NCBI GenBank assembly: GCA_031289755.1
Contig: JAITOU010000010.1
Span: forward strand, 1 to 41,825
Origin: Clostridiales bacterium
GTDB lineage: Bacteria; Bacillota; Clostridia; Christensenellales; JAISNN01
Direction: 5' to 3'
Length of the DNA: 41,825 bases
Shown here: in pieces, positions 15,932 through 24,021 of the stretch
Layout of the letters: each line of letters starts with the position of its first letter
Numbering within the stretch: the stretch's first letter is position 1
Translations under genes and position numbers: made by a program
Notes under the pieces: generated by a model
The model's input: only the letters and a program-made list of their open reading frames with translations
Databases searched by the model: none
What the model was told of the DNA's origin: nothing

Positions 15932-16002
15932 TACGCTTTCCCCGACCAAAACGATTAAATGTTTTTGAAGTTATTCGACAAATTATTTTGTTTTAGTATC
16001 CT

Positions 16003-16078
16003 ATAATATATTATTTTCAAGAATATTCTACAATATATTGTATTATCTGTTGACTTTAATCACGATTTATAGTAAAAT
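16003..16078 (+). promoter_or_regulatory. Promoter and palindromic sites ahead of the PadR-like gene
   Basis: TTGACT (16050-16055) and TAAAAT (16073-16078) have a 17-base spacer. Two related 12-bp palindromes, ATAATATATTAT (16003-16014) and ACAATATATTGT (16030-16041), lie just upstream with centres 27 bp apart. They are candidates for PadR operators, which are usually palindromic and AT-rich. Binding is inferred. Confidence 0.55.
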
Positions 16079-16111
16079 TAATTTAAAAATAGAAAGGAGC
16101 GGATAAAAGGT

Positions 16112-18028
16112 ATGGATTCTATTCATGGTGAATTTTTTAGAAGTAATGTCACGTCAATTATACTTCGTTCACTCTATGAAGAAGACCGTTACGGCTACGA
16201 TATCTTAAAAGAAATCGACAGAAAAAGCCAGGGCACTTATAATATAAAACAAGCCACCCTATATAGCTGTCTGAAACGGCTGGAAAAAAGCGGTCTTATA
16301 AAAGCGTTTTGGGGCGAAATTTCAGGAGGCGGACGCCGCCGTTATTACACCCTAACCGAAAGGGGACGCGATTTTTTGAGCAAAAACAAACTCGAATACG
16401 AATATTCACGGACATTATTAGACAAGTTACTTTCCGACGAAAACTACGACCTAAACAAAGAGCCGCCTTTTGACGTCAACGAGCTTAGGCCGCTCAACCG
16501 AAGACTCGAAGGCGAACCGGTCAAAAAGAGCGTTGCCAAACCAAAAGCTCTTCTATCCGAGCCGACAACAAGTCAAGAGAGCTTTGTGGCGTTCACCGAA
16601 AACACCGTCGTCACAAAATCCGTCGAGACCGTCGTCGTCAAGCCCGTAGAGAATATTACCGTCAAGCCCGTAGAGACCGAAGTCAAGGACGCGCCTGCGG
16701 CTATCACAGCCCCTGCGGCAAAGCCCGAAGCCGAAGTCAAGCAGCAGACTTCCCTATTTGACGCGGCAGCCGACTCCGAGCCGGCAAGCGTCTACACAAA
16801 TATTACATACAATACCGCTATCAATTTTAGCGAACAAAAAGTCAACGCCCGTCAGCAGGACGAGGAATATAATAAAGATTACAGAGCTACCCTTGCCCAA
16901 AAAGAAAGCGATGCAAACAGATTATACGACGTCGTATACGCGCCGCCTTTCTCTATCTCCGGAATGAGAGAAGCTTTGGCAAAGGAAGCTCCCCCACCGC
17001 CGCCTCCTCCACCGCCGCCGCCGCCAACGATTGACAAAAGCAATTTGCTTTATAGCTATACCGTCAGCGAAGAAGACGCCTTCTCTGCGGACGAGAGAAA
17101 AGAAAACGCTTTCAAAAGACTCGGCATGGGCAAATACAGCAATGCGCAATACATCGAAAAGGACACGGCAAAAAAGCCGGAGCCGCTACTCCGCCCCCAA
17201 AGAACGGTGACCGATGACGCGCCGTCGGCTTTTAGCCCGACACCGGCACCGCTAAACTACACGGCGAACAATAACAATTCTTTTTCTTCCGGCGGTTTCA
17301 CCGATAAGGTTACCGACTTTTTGGACGAAAACGAATTGAATTTTCAAAAGTTTGAAAAATACGACGCCGGCAACGATAAAGATGTAAATTACCGCAGCGT
17401 ATTTACCGAAGAAATATTATCAAAACGTGCGGACGGAGCTTCCGCAGCCGATGACTATGCCGAAGAATTTAACGACGGCGATATCGCCCTTGACGGACAG
17501 CCCGTATATTTTAACGACGTCAAAAACAAACTGATTAACGAAGGCTACGAGGTCAAAGCCTACAACAGAGCCAACACTTCGGAGTTTTATGCAAAGAGCT
17601 ATATTTTTAGCAGAAAGCTCAATTTGCATACATATCTCGCCGCTTGGGCCGTTTGGTTTGCGGAATTGACCATTCTTTGGGTAAGCTTCAACAGCTTTTT
17701 CCAAATCAGTACGCCCGTATTTCTATCCTTCTTCTTTGTGCCTGCCGTCGTTCCCCTGTACTTTGCCGTAATGTATTTCTCAAATCCCGACAAGAGAATC
17801 AAAGACGATTTTGACATAAGGCGCGCCTTAAAAAACAATGCCATTATCGCAATCGTTTTGTTGATACTCATAGCGGTAATATCAATCTTATTTCTCGGAG
17901 CGTTTGACAAAACCGACCCGACAGCTCCGCTGACAATTCTCTTACCGGCTATACTCTTTTCTAACATTCCGCTCAGTGCATACTTGTACGAAAGATTGAG
18001 AAGAACGCGAAGATACAATTTAAACTAA
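16112..18028 (+). CDS. PadR-family regulator fused to a disordered linker and a four-span membrane domain
   Basis: This 638-residue protein begins with a PadR winged helix (about residues 8-100: IILRSLYEEDRYGYDILKEI, ATLYSCLKRLEKSGLI, GGGRRRYYTLTERG). PadR proteins are normally about 110-180 residues. Here a low-complexity linker of about 390 residues follows, containing VVKPVEN/TVKPVET repeats near 175-195 and a run of twelve prolines near residue 294, which would need EF-P for translation. The C-terminus has four membrane spans near 505-527, 535-557, 576-598 and 607-628, ending in basic LRRTRRYN. This predicts a membrane-tethered DNA-binding protein, with the HTH on a long cytoplasmic leash. 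AAGGAG precedes the ATG. I know of no described protein with this architecture, but I could not search. Confidence 0.8.
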   Translation: MDSIHGEFFRSNVTSIILRSLYEEDRYGYDILKEIDRKSQGTYNIKQATLYSCLKRLEKSGLIKAFWGEISGGGRRRYYTLTERGRDFLSKNKLEYEYSRTLLDKLLSDENYDLNKEPPFDVNELRPLNRRLEGEPVKKSVAKPKALLSEPTTSQESFVAFTENTVVTKSVETVVVKPVENITVKPVETEVKDAPAAITAPAAKPEAEVKQQTSLFDAAADSEPASVYTNITYNTAINFSEQKVNARQQDEEYNKDYRATLAQKESDANRLYDVVYAPPFSISGMREALAKEAPPPPPPPPPPPPTIDKSNLLYSYTVSEEDAFSADERKENAFKRLGMGKYSNAQYIEKDTAKKPEPLLRPQRTVTDDAPSAFSPTPAPLNYTANNNNSFSSGGFTDKVTDFLDENELNFQKFEKYDAGNDKDVNYRSVFTEEILSKRADGASAADDYAEEFNDGDIALDGQPVYFNDVKNKLINEGYEVKAYNRANTSEFYAKSYIFSRKLNLHTYLAAWAVWFAELTILWVSFNSFFQISTPVFLSFFFVPAVVPLYFAVMYFSNPDKRIKDDFDIRRALKNNAIIAIVLLILIAVISILFLGAFDKTDPTAPLTILLPAILFSNIPLSAYLYERLRRTRRYNLN

Positions 18029-18039
18029 AAAAATACAAA

Positions 18040-18081
18040 CAAAGACGGCAATTATGCGGTAAGCATAGACATTGCCGTCTT
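18040..18081. terminator. Bidirectional terminator between PadR-like gene and module 2
   Basis: AAAGACGGCAAT (18040-18051) pairs perfectly with ATTGCCGTCTTT (18070-18081), with T-rich sequence after it on the plus strand. It serves the PadR-like gene, and the convergent small gene ending at 18099 could use it too. Confidence 0.8.
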
Positions 18082-18098
18082 TATTTTATTATGTTGCA

Positions 18099-18347
18099 TT
18101 ATCGGCAGCACCGTTTCGTGTAACGGTCTAAGCCCGAATCAAAATCTTTTAAAGAATGATAATACTCTTGTGCAAAATGAGCGACATACTTAATTTGTTG
18201 TAAAAAAAATTCATCGGCTTGCGGAAAGTATTGCAAGCAAATTTCAACGGCTTTATCTTTCAAATCATGCAAAGGATACTGCCCGACAATAGCCCAAACG
18301 GAACAAATTATTTTATCACGTTTCTCTTTTAATTCGTTTTGTTTCAT
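18099..18347 (-). CDS. Small conserved protein of unknown function, divergent partner of XRE repressor (module 2)
   Basis: This 82-residue protein (starting MKQNELKEKRDK) is the paralogue of the one at 7497-7736, with the same conserved blocks MKQNELK, QYFPQAD, VAH-x-AQEYY and DFDS. It has a short CysCys-containing tail not found in the first copy. There is no signal peptide or membrane span and I recognise no family. AGAGGG precedes the ATG at 18347. A minus-strand TACAAT (18389-18384) inside a TTGTACTACAA palindrome probably is its -10 box. It is divergent from the XRE gene at 18565, as in module 1. Strong conservation of this protein between the modules, while their repressors diverged, suggests it is the functional output of the pair. 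Confidence 0.75.
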   Translation of the reverse strand: MKQNELKEKRDKIICSVWAIVGQYPLHDLKDKAVEICLQYFPQADEFFLQQIKYVAHFAQEYYHSLKDFDSGLDRYTKRCCR

Positions 18348-18383
18348 AGACCAACCCTCTTTAATAGATTTATTTATAAAAAT

Positions 18384-18395
18384 ATTGTACTACAA
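18384..18395 (-). promoter_or_regulatory. -10 box overlapping a short palindrome, small partner gene (module 2)
   Basis: The 11-bp palindrome TTGTACTACAA (18385-18395) contains the same TTGTA/TACAA half-sites as the three larger sites at 18474-18557 but without a spacer. On the minus strand it overlaps TACAAT, the likely -10 box of the gene starting at 18347. Confidence 0.5.
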
Positions 18396-18473
18396 AGCGA
18401 TATAAAACACTTAATAAACACCGTTTCGGTGTGAACGAGAATAAAATAGAGAAATATAATTTCTTTTAAAGCA

Positions 18474-18557
18474 TTGTAGCCTATCTATACAAAGCCTGTC
18501 AAGCGTTTTGTAGCATTAAGTTACAAATAATTTATTTTATTTAGCTTTATGTTACAA
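18474..18557. promoter_or_regulatory. Three operator-like 19-bp palindromes (module 2)
   Basis: The sites read TTGTAGCCTATCTATACAA (18474-18492), TTGTAGCATTAAGTTACAA (18508-18526) and ATTTAGCTTTATGTTACAA (18539-18557). Their centres are 34 and 31 bp apart. The last overlaps TACAAT (18553-18558), the -10 box of the XRE gene. The layout is the same as in module 1 but the sequence of the sites is different, which fits the diverged recognition helices of the two repressors. Confidence 0.7.
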
Positions 18558-18564
18558 TGACAAT

Positions 18565-18798
18565 ATGAGTATCTTTTCAAACAGATTAAAAGAATTAAGA
18601 ATGTATCACGGAATGACACTGCAACAAATTGCAAAATTGGTAAATGTCAGCCATGTTTCCTATTTACATTGGGAACAAGGAAAAACCGAACCGAGTATAT
18701 CGACCATTCTTCTCCTTTGCAATATTTTTAACGTATCTGCGGACTATTTGCTCGGTCTCGAAAACGAGGACGGAACAAGAAAATATAAATTAAACTAA
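18565..18798 (+). CDS. XRE-family helix-turn-helix repressor (module 2)
   Basis: This 77-residue single-domain Cro/C1-type protein has its HTH at about residues 6-62, with MTLQQIAKLVNVSHVSYLHWE and the conserved ending FNVSADYLLGLENEDGT. It should bind the TTGTAGC...GTTACAA sites upstream and repress itself and the divergent gene. No Shine-Dalgarno site is present: TACAAT ends six bases before the ATG, exactly the spacing in module 1, so the message is probably leaderless. The -35 region is weak in both modules. It resembles the module 1 repressor mainly in the C-terminal third. Confidence 0.87.
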   Translation: MSIFSNRLKELRMYHGMTLQQIAKLVNVSHVSYLHWEQGKTEPSISTILLLCNIFNVSADYLLGLENEDGTRKYKLN

Positions 18799-18820
18799 CA
18801 AATAAAGATGACCATTCAGA

Positions 18821-18902
18821 CGGGCGGATATTGAATCCGCCCCTACGCTATGGATAATTTTCATATTAGGTATACCGTAGGGGCGGATTCCATATCCGCC
18901 CG
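18821..18902. repeat. 27-bp inverted repeat of a GGGCGGAT/ATCCGCCC dispersed element
   Basis: The left arm at 18821-18847 and the right arm at 18876-18902 are inverted copies with one mismatch in 27. Each arm is itself palindromic (GGGCGGAT...ATCCGCCC), so the unit can form a cruciform. A decayed relative, GGGCG...CGCCC, lies at 24521-24541. It is an intergenic repeat without coding capacity. Confidence 0.8.
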
Positions 18903-18949
18903 TTTATGAATTTCATAGCCGCCCGCATTATTCAATGATTAAATGAACG

Positions 18950-19402
18950 TCAATAAGCAAAGGGATAAAAAATTGTCAAAGCCGTCACGTTACCGCAGAT
19001 TTTCAATCCCGGTTTAAAATATACGGAAGCTTCGGGGGGCTTAAAAAACTTACCTATTTTTGAGAAATTATGTCCGATATCAGACGTTACGTCTTCGTAC
19101 AGCGTATTGATTTTTTTGAAACCGCCGTCATAAAACTCGATATAAAATTCTGCATGAACAATATTCACGGCTCTCATGTGCATTCCGAAGACGATAGCGG
19201 TACGGTTTTTTAGCTCCGCAAAGGGTTCATAAAAAAGCGACGTTTCCGAACTCTGCTCCTTGTCCGTCAAGGTCAGACTGCACGTCCGCGCTCCCGATAT
19301 CGTCAATTCGTCGTATGTAAAAACGCCGTCTTGGTCTATATAATACATCGGCGCATCGTCCGCGCTCACCAAAAAATTCGGATTAAGAAGTAAATTGTAC
19401 AA
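18950..19402 (-). CDS. Hypothetical beta-rich protein
   Basis: I do not recognise this 150-residue protein. It begins MYNLLLNPNFLVSADDAP, and the LLNPNF start followed by alternating hydrophobic and polar strands (TCSLTLTDKE, HAEFYIEFYDGG, ALTIFYPFAY) resembles carbohydrate-binding or virion-type beta-sandwich domains. No signal peptide or membrane span is present, so it is cytoplasmic or secreted by another route. The start codon is TTG at 19402, chosen because AGAGGTGA lies five bases upstream and no better ATG exists. It stands alone between the module 2 repressor and the histidine kinase gene. Confidence 0.6.
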   Translation of the reverse strand: MYNLLLNPNFLVSADDAPMYYIDQDGVFTYDELTISGARTCSLTLTDKEQSSETSLFYEPFAELKNRTAIVFGMHMRAVNIVHAEFYIEFYDGGFKKINTLYEDVTSDIGHNFSKIGKFFKPPEASVYFKPGLKICGNVTALTIFYPFAY

Positions 19403-19428
19403 TTATTCACCTCTGCCGGTTATTTTTA

Positions 19429-19456
19429 AAGCAACACTTATATGCGGTGTTGCCTT
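19429..19456. repeat. Short palindrome sharing arms with the fic-upstream repeat
   Basis: GCAACAC (19431-19437) pairs with GTGTTGC (19447-19453), and the right side reads GGTGTTGCCTT as in the 68-bp palindrome at 2855-2922. The inner AGATAAAATTTTA part is missing, so this is a core-deleted copy of the same family. Confidence 0.6.
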
Positions 19457-19547
19457 AAATAGTATATTTATAAAATGCGTCGGTTATACCGTTAAATATA
19501 AAACCTTTAAAAACCTTTGATTTTGGCTCTTTTAACCCTTCAAACCG

Positions 19548-20567
19548 TTATTTTTTGACTTCCTGCGAAAGCAGTACGATAAATTCAGTTCCCTTGCCTT
19601 CTTCGCTGACAAACGAGATATTACCGTTAAATTTGTCGATAATTTTTTTGGTTATCGAAAGACCAAGACCGTTGCTGCCTTGATTGCGCGACTTGTCGCC
19701 GACAAAAAATTGGTCAAAGACTTTATCCTGCATCTCTTTTTTTATGCCGATACCGTTGTCCTTGACTGAAAACGTGATGTTTTTGCCTTCGGTGAGCTTG
19801 ATTTCGATTTTTCCGTTTTGTCCAGTATATTTTATCGCGTTGGATATGAGATTTAGACAAACGATATACATAAGCTCTTCGTTGCCCCTGTATTCGATAT
19901 TGTCAAGGTCAACGACCATTTCGATATTTTTTTCTTCCCATTCCTTCTGTATCAGCAGTATAATCCGCTTTATCTGTTCGTCAAGGCGAAAGGTGTCCGT
20001 TTGCCTTATAATGTTTGGGCTTTCAAGCTCCGATAATTGAAGTAAATCCTTAGACAGCTTGTGCAGACGTTCCGCTTCGTTGACGATTATCTCCGAATAT
20101 TCCTTCCTTTCCGAATCGCTTATATTGTTTCTTTGCAATAGCTTGGCATAGCCCTTTAAGGAAGTAATAGGCGTTTTAAATTCGTGCGAAACGTTATTGA
20201 CAAATTCACGGCTCAAATATTGATTGGCGCGGAGAGCTTTGAGCATGATGTTAAAGCTGTCGGTCAATTCGCTCAATTCGTCGTCGGCAAAATCGTTTAT
20301 ATCAAAATCAAAATTTCCTTTGGCAATGATTTTTGTCGCGTCGGATATCTTTTTGATACGGCGTATGACGATGTATTCGGTGGCAAAAGCAAACAAAACC
20401 AAAATCAAAAAAGCTATCAGCATAATGAATAAGAAAAGCATATCCTTGTTTAAAGTGATACTTTCCTGATTATTCATAAATAATCGCAAAAAGAAACTCG
20501 AAGACAAGGACACGAGAAATAAGATTATAAAAAGCGATAATATCAGCTTTGCCGTTAATTTTTTCAT
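19548..20567 (-). CDS. Sensor histidine kinase, short-loop membrane sensor
   Basis: This 339-residue kinase has two membrane spans (about 9-30 and 43-65) joined by only about a dozen external residues, so it probably senses within the membrane or through a partner. A HAMP linker (about 64-116) follows, then HisKA with the phosphorylated His128 in NNVSHEFKTPITSLKGY. The HATPase domain has an N box (CLNLISNAIKYT), VKDNGIGI and GLGLSITKKI. It lies 50 bases downstream of the response regulator gene and is probably cotranscribed with it. The ABC exporter upstream is the likely target, as in exporter-linked two-component systems. The inducing signal is unknown. Confidence 0.92.
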   Translation of the reverse strand: MKKLTAKLILSLFIILFLVSLSSSFFLRLFMNNQESITLNKDMLFLFIMLIAFLILVLFAFATEYIVIRRIKKISDATKIIAKGNFDFDINDFADDELSELTDSFNIMLKALRANQYLSREFVNNVSHEFKTPITSLKGYAKLLQRNNISDSERKEYSEIIVNEAERLHKLSKDLLQLSELESPNIIRQTDTFRLDEQIKRIILLIQKEWEEKNIEMVVDLDNIEYRGNEELMYIVCLNLISNAIKYTGQNGKIEIKLTEGKNITFSVKDNGIGIKKEMQDKVFDQFFVGDKSRNQGSNGLGLSITKKIIDKFNGNISFVSEEGKGTEFIVLLSQEVKK

Positions 20568-20617
20568 ACAAAACTTACCCGTTTATCTAATGTCGGTCGC
20601 GGTACAATGTACCGGAT

Positions 20618-21292
20618 TTATTTTTTGATAACGCCCTTGTAGCCCAAGCCGCGTATCGTGACTATCTCGAAGTCGTTTATGCCGCTAAGCTTTTCTCTTA
20701 TCCTTTTGATGTGAACGTCTACGGTGCGGTCGTCGCTTTCGCTGTCGTAGCCCCATATCTCATCCATGAGCTGCATTCTCGTAAAGATTCGGTCGGGCGT
20801 GGAAATCAGCTTGAACATCAGCTGGAATTCTTTTTTGGGCATTTCTATAATGTCACTGCCCGATGTGACGGTGAGATTTTCGTAGTTTATGACGACATTG
20901 TTGATTTTGATTACCTTGTCCATAGCGTTTTTGCTGCGGCGCATGAGTGCCTGCACTCTGAGCATCATTTCGTCCATGTCTATGGGCTTGACCATATAAT
21001 CGTCCGCGCCGCTCTGAAAGCCTTCCTTTTTGTCGTCAAGGCTGCCCTTAGCCGTCAGTAAGAGTATAGGAACGTCTTTGTTGCTTTTGCGTATCTGCGC
21101 GCACATAGCAGTACCGCTAAGCTTGGGCATCATTATGTCCGTGATAACCATATCAAAAAACTCACTGTTAAACTTTTCAAGCCCTTCCGCACCGTCGGAT
21201 GCTTCCGTTACCGAATAGTTTTCGTTTTTTAAATAATTGGCGATAAGCTTGCGAATGTTTTTGTCGTCTTCGGTCACAAGTATTTTAAACAT
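20618..21292 (-). CDS. OmpR/PhoB-family response regulator
   Basis: This 224-residue regulator has a receiver domain (1-115) with acidic residues ED at 8-9, phosphorylated Asp52 in VITDIMMPKLSG, Thr in LLLTAKG and Lys in YMVKPID. A winged-helix DNA-binding domain (about 130-222) ends RTVDVHIKRIREKL...IRGLGYKG, the classic OmpR/PhoB ending. The ATG at 21292 follows AAGGGA. A TATAAT lies just upstream. Its family binds direct repeats with 11-bp period, and such a pair (TGTTTACAC twice) lies ahead of the neighbouring ABC exporter at 24002-24021. The partner kinase is the next gene. Confidence 0.95.
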   Translation of the reverse strand: MFKILVTEDDKNIRKLIANYLKNENYSVTEASDGAEGLEKFNSEFFDMVITDIMMPKLSGTAMCAQIRKSNKDVPILLLTAKGSLDDKKEGFQSGADDYMVKPIDMDEMMLRVQALMRRSKNAMDKVIKINNVVINYENLTVTSGSDIIEMPKKEFQLMFKLISTPDRIFTRMQLMDEIWGYDSESDDRTVDVHIKRIREKLSGINDFEIVTIRGLGYKGVIKK

Positions 21293-21390
21293 ATCTTCCC
21301 TTAAATTATAATTTTTTTACTTGATAGCTCGTATATTCTTAAATTTTAAATTGCGAATGCGAACTGGAAATTAAAAAATATACAAACGTC

Positions 21391-21421
21391 TAAAATCCGC
21401 TAAAATTTGCTCGGCGTTTAG
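21391..21421. repeat. Fragment of the MITE-like element found at 25660-25823
   Basis: Read on the minus strand, this 31-bp stretch matches 25677-25707 at 29 positions, including CCGAGCAAATTTTAGCGGAT. The rest of the element is absent. It lies in the 302-bp gap between the response regulator and exporter genes, which otherwise holds only terminators. Confidence 0.6.
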
Positions 21422-21510
21422 ATTTTTGACAAGTCTATTATACAATATTATCGCGGATTACACAACGGATAAAGTGAAAAAAATCATAAAATGTCGCGAT
21501 TGACCGCAAA

Positions 21511-21547
21511 AAACGGCGGCTTTAATGTATCCTTGCGTCCGCCGTTT
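21511..21547 (-). terminator. Terminator of the ABC exporter gene
   Basis: On the minus strand AAACGGCGG (21547-21539) pairs with CCGCCGTTT (21519-21511), followed by TTTTTGC. It lies about 48 bases after the stop codon and separates the exporter from the response regulator, so these are probably different transcription units. Confidence 0.75.
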
Positions 21548-21594
21548 ATTTGCCCGATATGCCGTAGGCATACCGCCTCAGGGTTATTTTTCCG

Positions 21595-23934
21595 TTAATC
21601 TGTCCTAAGAGCCTCCACCGGGTCTTTCTTCGCCGCCATTCTGCTCGGTATAAAGCCCGCGATGAGCGTAAGCCCCATGCTTACCGCTATCAAAATCAAC
21701 CCCGTAAAGAACGGCAGGCTGGCTATATGCTCCACGCCGACAAGAGCTTTGATGATAAGGTTGATAGGCAGCGACAAAAGCAAGGTCATGAGTATGGCAA
21801 AAGCTCCTGCGGCAAAGCCGATAATGAGCGTTTCGGCGTTAAAGACTCTCGATATATCCTTTTTCCTTGCGCCTATACTGCGTAATATTCCTATTTCCTT
21901 TGTCCGCTCGACAACGGAAACGTAGGTTATAATGCCTATCATTATCGACGATACTACGAGAGAGATTGCCGCAAACGCCATTAAGATGACCGCAATCGTA
22001 TCTATCAAGGTATCGACCGCACCCAAAATCATTCCCGCCAAATCGGTAAAGACGACTTGCTCCGCTTCGGGCCTTCCGTCATTGTAAGCGGCGAGATAAT
22101 CGATGATAGCTTCCTTTGCCGCAAAGTCCTTTGGGTATATGCCGATAGACGACGGCATTTTTATCGCGCCCAAAAACCTTAGGGCATTCTCTTGCGTTCC
22201 CACTGCCGCCGTAAAGGGAACGCCCGTGAGTACGTCGTTAACGGCGTCAAGCCTTTGAGCGTCGGCGACAATCGAGCTTGCGCAATCGGCTAATACAGCG
22301 TCCGTCAAAGCCTTTGTGTAGCCTATTCCCGTCGATAAAATATCGCTTGTCGCGTTTTCTTTGACGCGGACAATTCCGACGATTTTTAGAGTGATGTTGG
22401 TAGGGTCGTCGTACACAGTGCCGTCGTGTATGTCGTTTTTCTTGTATTTTCCGGTTGCATCGGGCGTCGTTGCATAATAAGCGTCGTTTTTGACGACCTT
22501 AAATTCGTGTCCTAATAATTCGTTAAAGCTATATTCCGCCGCAGTGCCGAGTCCTAACGTCGTCATAATCGTCGGACGGATATTGTTAGAGGAATCGACT
22601 ACAAGTATGACGTCGTTTATAGACGACGGATAACCTGCGTCACCGCCAGAATAAGCTAAGATATCGTATTGTTTTAACAAAAATTCTTTATTGTCGGGTA
22701 TCTCAAAAAAATTCGACGTGCTAAGTAACGGATTGCTCCCCGTCGATTGAGCTACTTCGCCGTAATTTGTGCCGTTTTTGTACAAAACGTTCATTTTATA
22801 CAGATAAGAAAACATCGTGGCGGTATATAATTCAGAGTCAAGCGCGTTGATATAATCTAAATATTCCTGATTAAACTTATTTTGGTGGTTATTTGTCACG
22901 GGCGCTTTTGAATATATCTTGTCGCCGTCCGGATAGAGATTTTGGTCGCGTCCCGCCATAGGGTTCATGCCGAGTCCGATAGACATTGCAGAGCCTTCCG
23001 CTACGGTCAAGGGGTATTCCGCCATCGAGCCTTCTTGAAGATTGTTGATAAACGCCGTCATGCCGGCGTTGATTGCGAGTATCAGAGCTATACCGATTAT
23101 GCCGATACTTCCGGCGACCGATACGAGTATCGTGCGCATTTTCTTTGTCTTTAAGTTGTTGAAGCTGAGTTTTATCGCCGTCAAAAATGACATCGAAGTA
23201 TTCTTGCCGTTGGAATACTTGTCGTTTGCGGAGTTTTGAGAATACTCTGCGTCGTTTCTTTCGGGTTTTGTGTCGCTTACGACACGTCCGTCCTTTAAGC
23301 TGACTATTCTTGTCGCATATTTTTCGGCAATTTCTTCGTTGTGCGTCACCATTATGACAAGCTTATCCTTGCTGATTTCTTGCAGGATATTCATAATTTG
23401 TTCGCTTGTCGCGCTGTCCAACGCGCCGGTAGGCTCGTCCGCGAGAAGTATTTTGGGATTATTGACAAGAGCTCTGGCGATAGCGACTCTCTGCATTTGT
23501 CCGCCCGATAATTGATTCGGCTTTTTATTTGCTTGGTCGTCTAAGCCGACGCTCCTTAAACTCTCCAAAGCGCGTCTTTTCCTCTCGGCGGCATCTACGC
23601 CGGAGAGAGTGAGCGCAATCTCGACGTTTGCGAGTACCGATAAATGCGATATTAGATTATAGCTCTGAAAGACAAAGCCTATCGTATTGTTTCGGTATGT
23701 ATCCCAATCGCCGTCCGAAAAACCCTTTGTGGATTTGTCGTTTATCAAAAGGTCGCCGGAATTGTATCTGTCCAAACCGCCTATGATATTGAGCATAGTT
23801 GTCTTGCCGCAACCCGACGGACCGAGTATGGCTACAAAATCGTTTTTGTTAAAATTTATCGATACGTCTCTCAGCGCGTGCACCGTGTTGTCGCCGGACA
23901 AATAATCCTTATTAATATTTTGAAGTGTCAGCAT
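21595..23934 (-). CDS. ABC exporter, fused ATPase and FtsX-type permease with large external domain
   Basis: This protein of about 779 residues has an ATPase domain (1-225) with Walker A GPSGCGKTT, signature LSGGQMQRVAIARAL, Walker B ILLADEPTGALD and switch His in MVTHNEE. A first membrane span near residue 275, a large external domain (about 300-640) and three C-terminal spans with the FtsX signature VVERTKEIGILRSIGARKKD follow. It ends KKDPVEALRTD. This is the MacB/FtsX class of ATP-driven mechanotransmission pumps, often linked to resistance to antimicrobial peptides. I place the start at ATG 23934 because AAGGAG lies eight bases upstream; an ATG at 23967 has no such site. The adjacent two-component system and upstream direct repeat suggest regulated expression. 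Confidence 0.9.
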   Translation of the reverse strand: MLTLQNINKDYLSGDNTVHALRDVSINFNKNDFVAILGPSGCGKTTMLNIIGGLDRYNSGDLLINDKSTKGFSDGDWDTYRNNTIGFVFQSYNLISHLSVLANVEIALTLSGVDAAERKRRALESLRSVGLDDQANKKPNQLSGGQMQRVAIARALVNNPKILLADEPTGALDSATSEQIMNILQEISKDKLVIMVTHNEEIAEKYATRIVSLKDGRVVSDTKPERNDAEYSQNSANDKYSNGKNTSMSFLTAIKLSFNNLKTKKMRTILVSVAGSIGIIGIALILAINAGMTAFINNLQEGSMAEYPLTVAEGSAMSIGLGMNPMAGRDQNLYPDGDKIYSKAPVTNNHQNKFNQEYLDYINALDSELYTATMFSYLYKMNVLYKNGTNYGEVAQSTGSNPLLSTSNFFEIPDNKEFLLKQYDILAYSGGDAGYPSSINDVILVVDSSNNIRPTIMTTLGLGTAAEYSFNELLGHEFKVVKNDAYYATTPDATGKYKKNDIHDGTVYDDPTNITLKIVGIVRVKENATSDILSTGIGYTKALTDAVLADCASSIVADAQRLDAVNDVLTGVPFTAAVGTQENALRFLGAIKMPSSIGIYPKDFAAKEAIIDYLAAYNDGRPEAEQVVFTDLAGMILGAVDTLIDTIAVILMAFAAISLVVSSIMIGIITYVSVVERTKEIGILRSIGARKKDISRVFNAETLIIGFAAGAFAILMTLLLSLPINLIIKALVGVEHIASLPFFTGLILIAVSMGLTLIAGFIPSRMAAKKDPVEALRTD

Positions 23935-24001
23935 AATATCAATCTCCTTATCTTGCAATACATTCATATTAATTAATAAATATGTATTTTACATGAATTA
24001 A

Positions 24002-24021
24002 GTGTAAACATCGTGTAAACA
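24002..24021 (-). promoter_or_regulatory. Direct repeat with 11-bp period ahead of the ABC exporter
   Basis: On the minus strand TGTTTACAC occurs twice with a two-base gap (24021-24013 and 24010-24002), an 11-bp period that is the hallmark of PhoB/OmpR-family binding sites. It overlaps a likely -35 TTTACA, with TACATA 16 bases further on as a -10. This fits activation by the response regulator encoded next door. The assignment is inferred. Confidence 0.6.
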
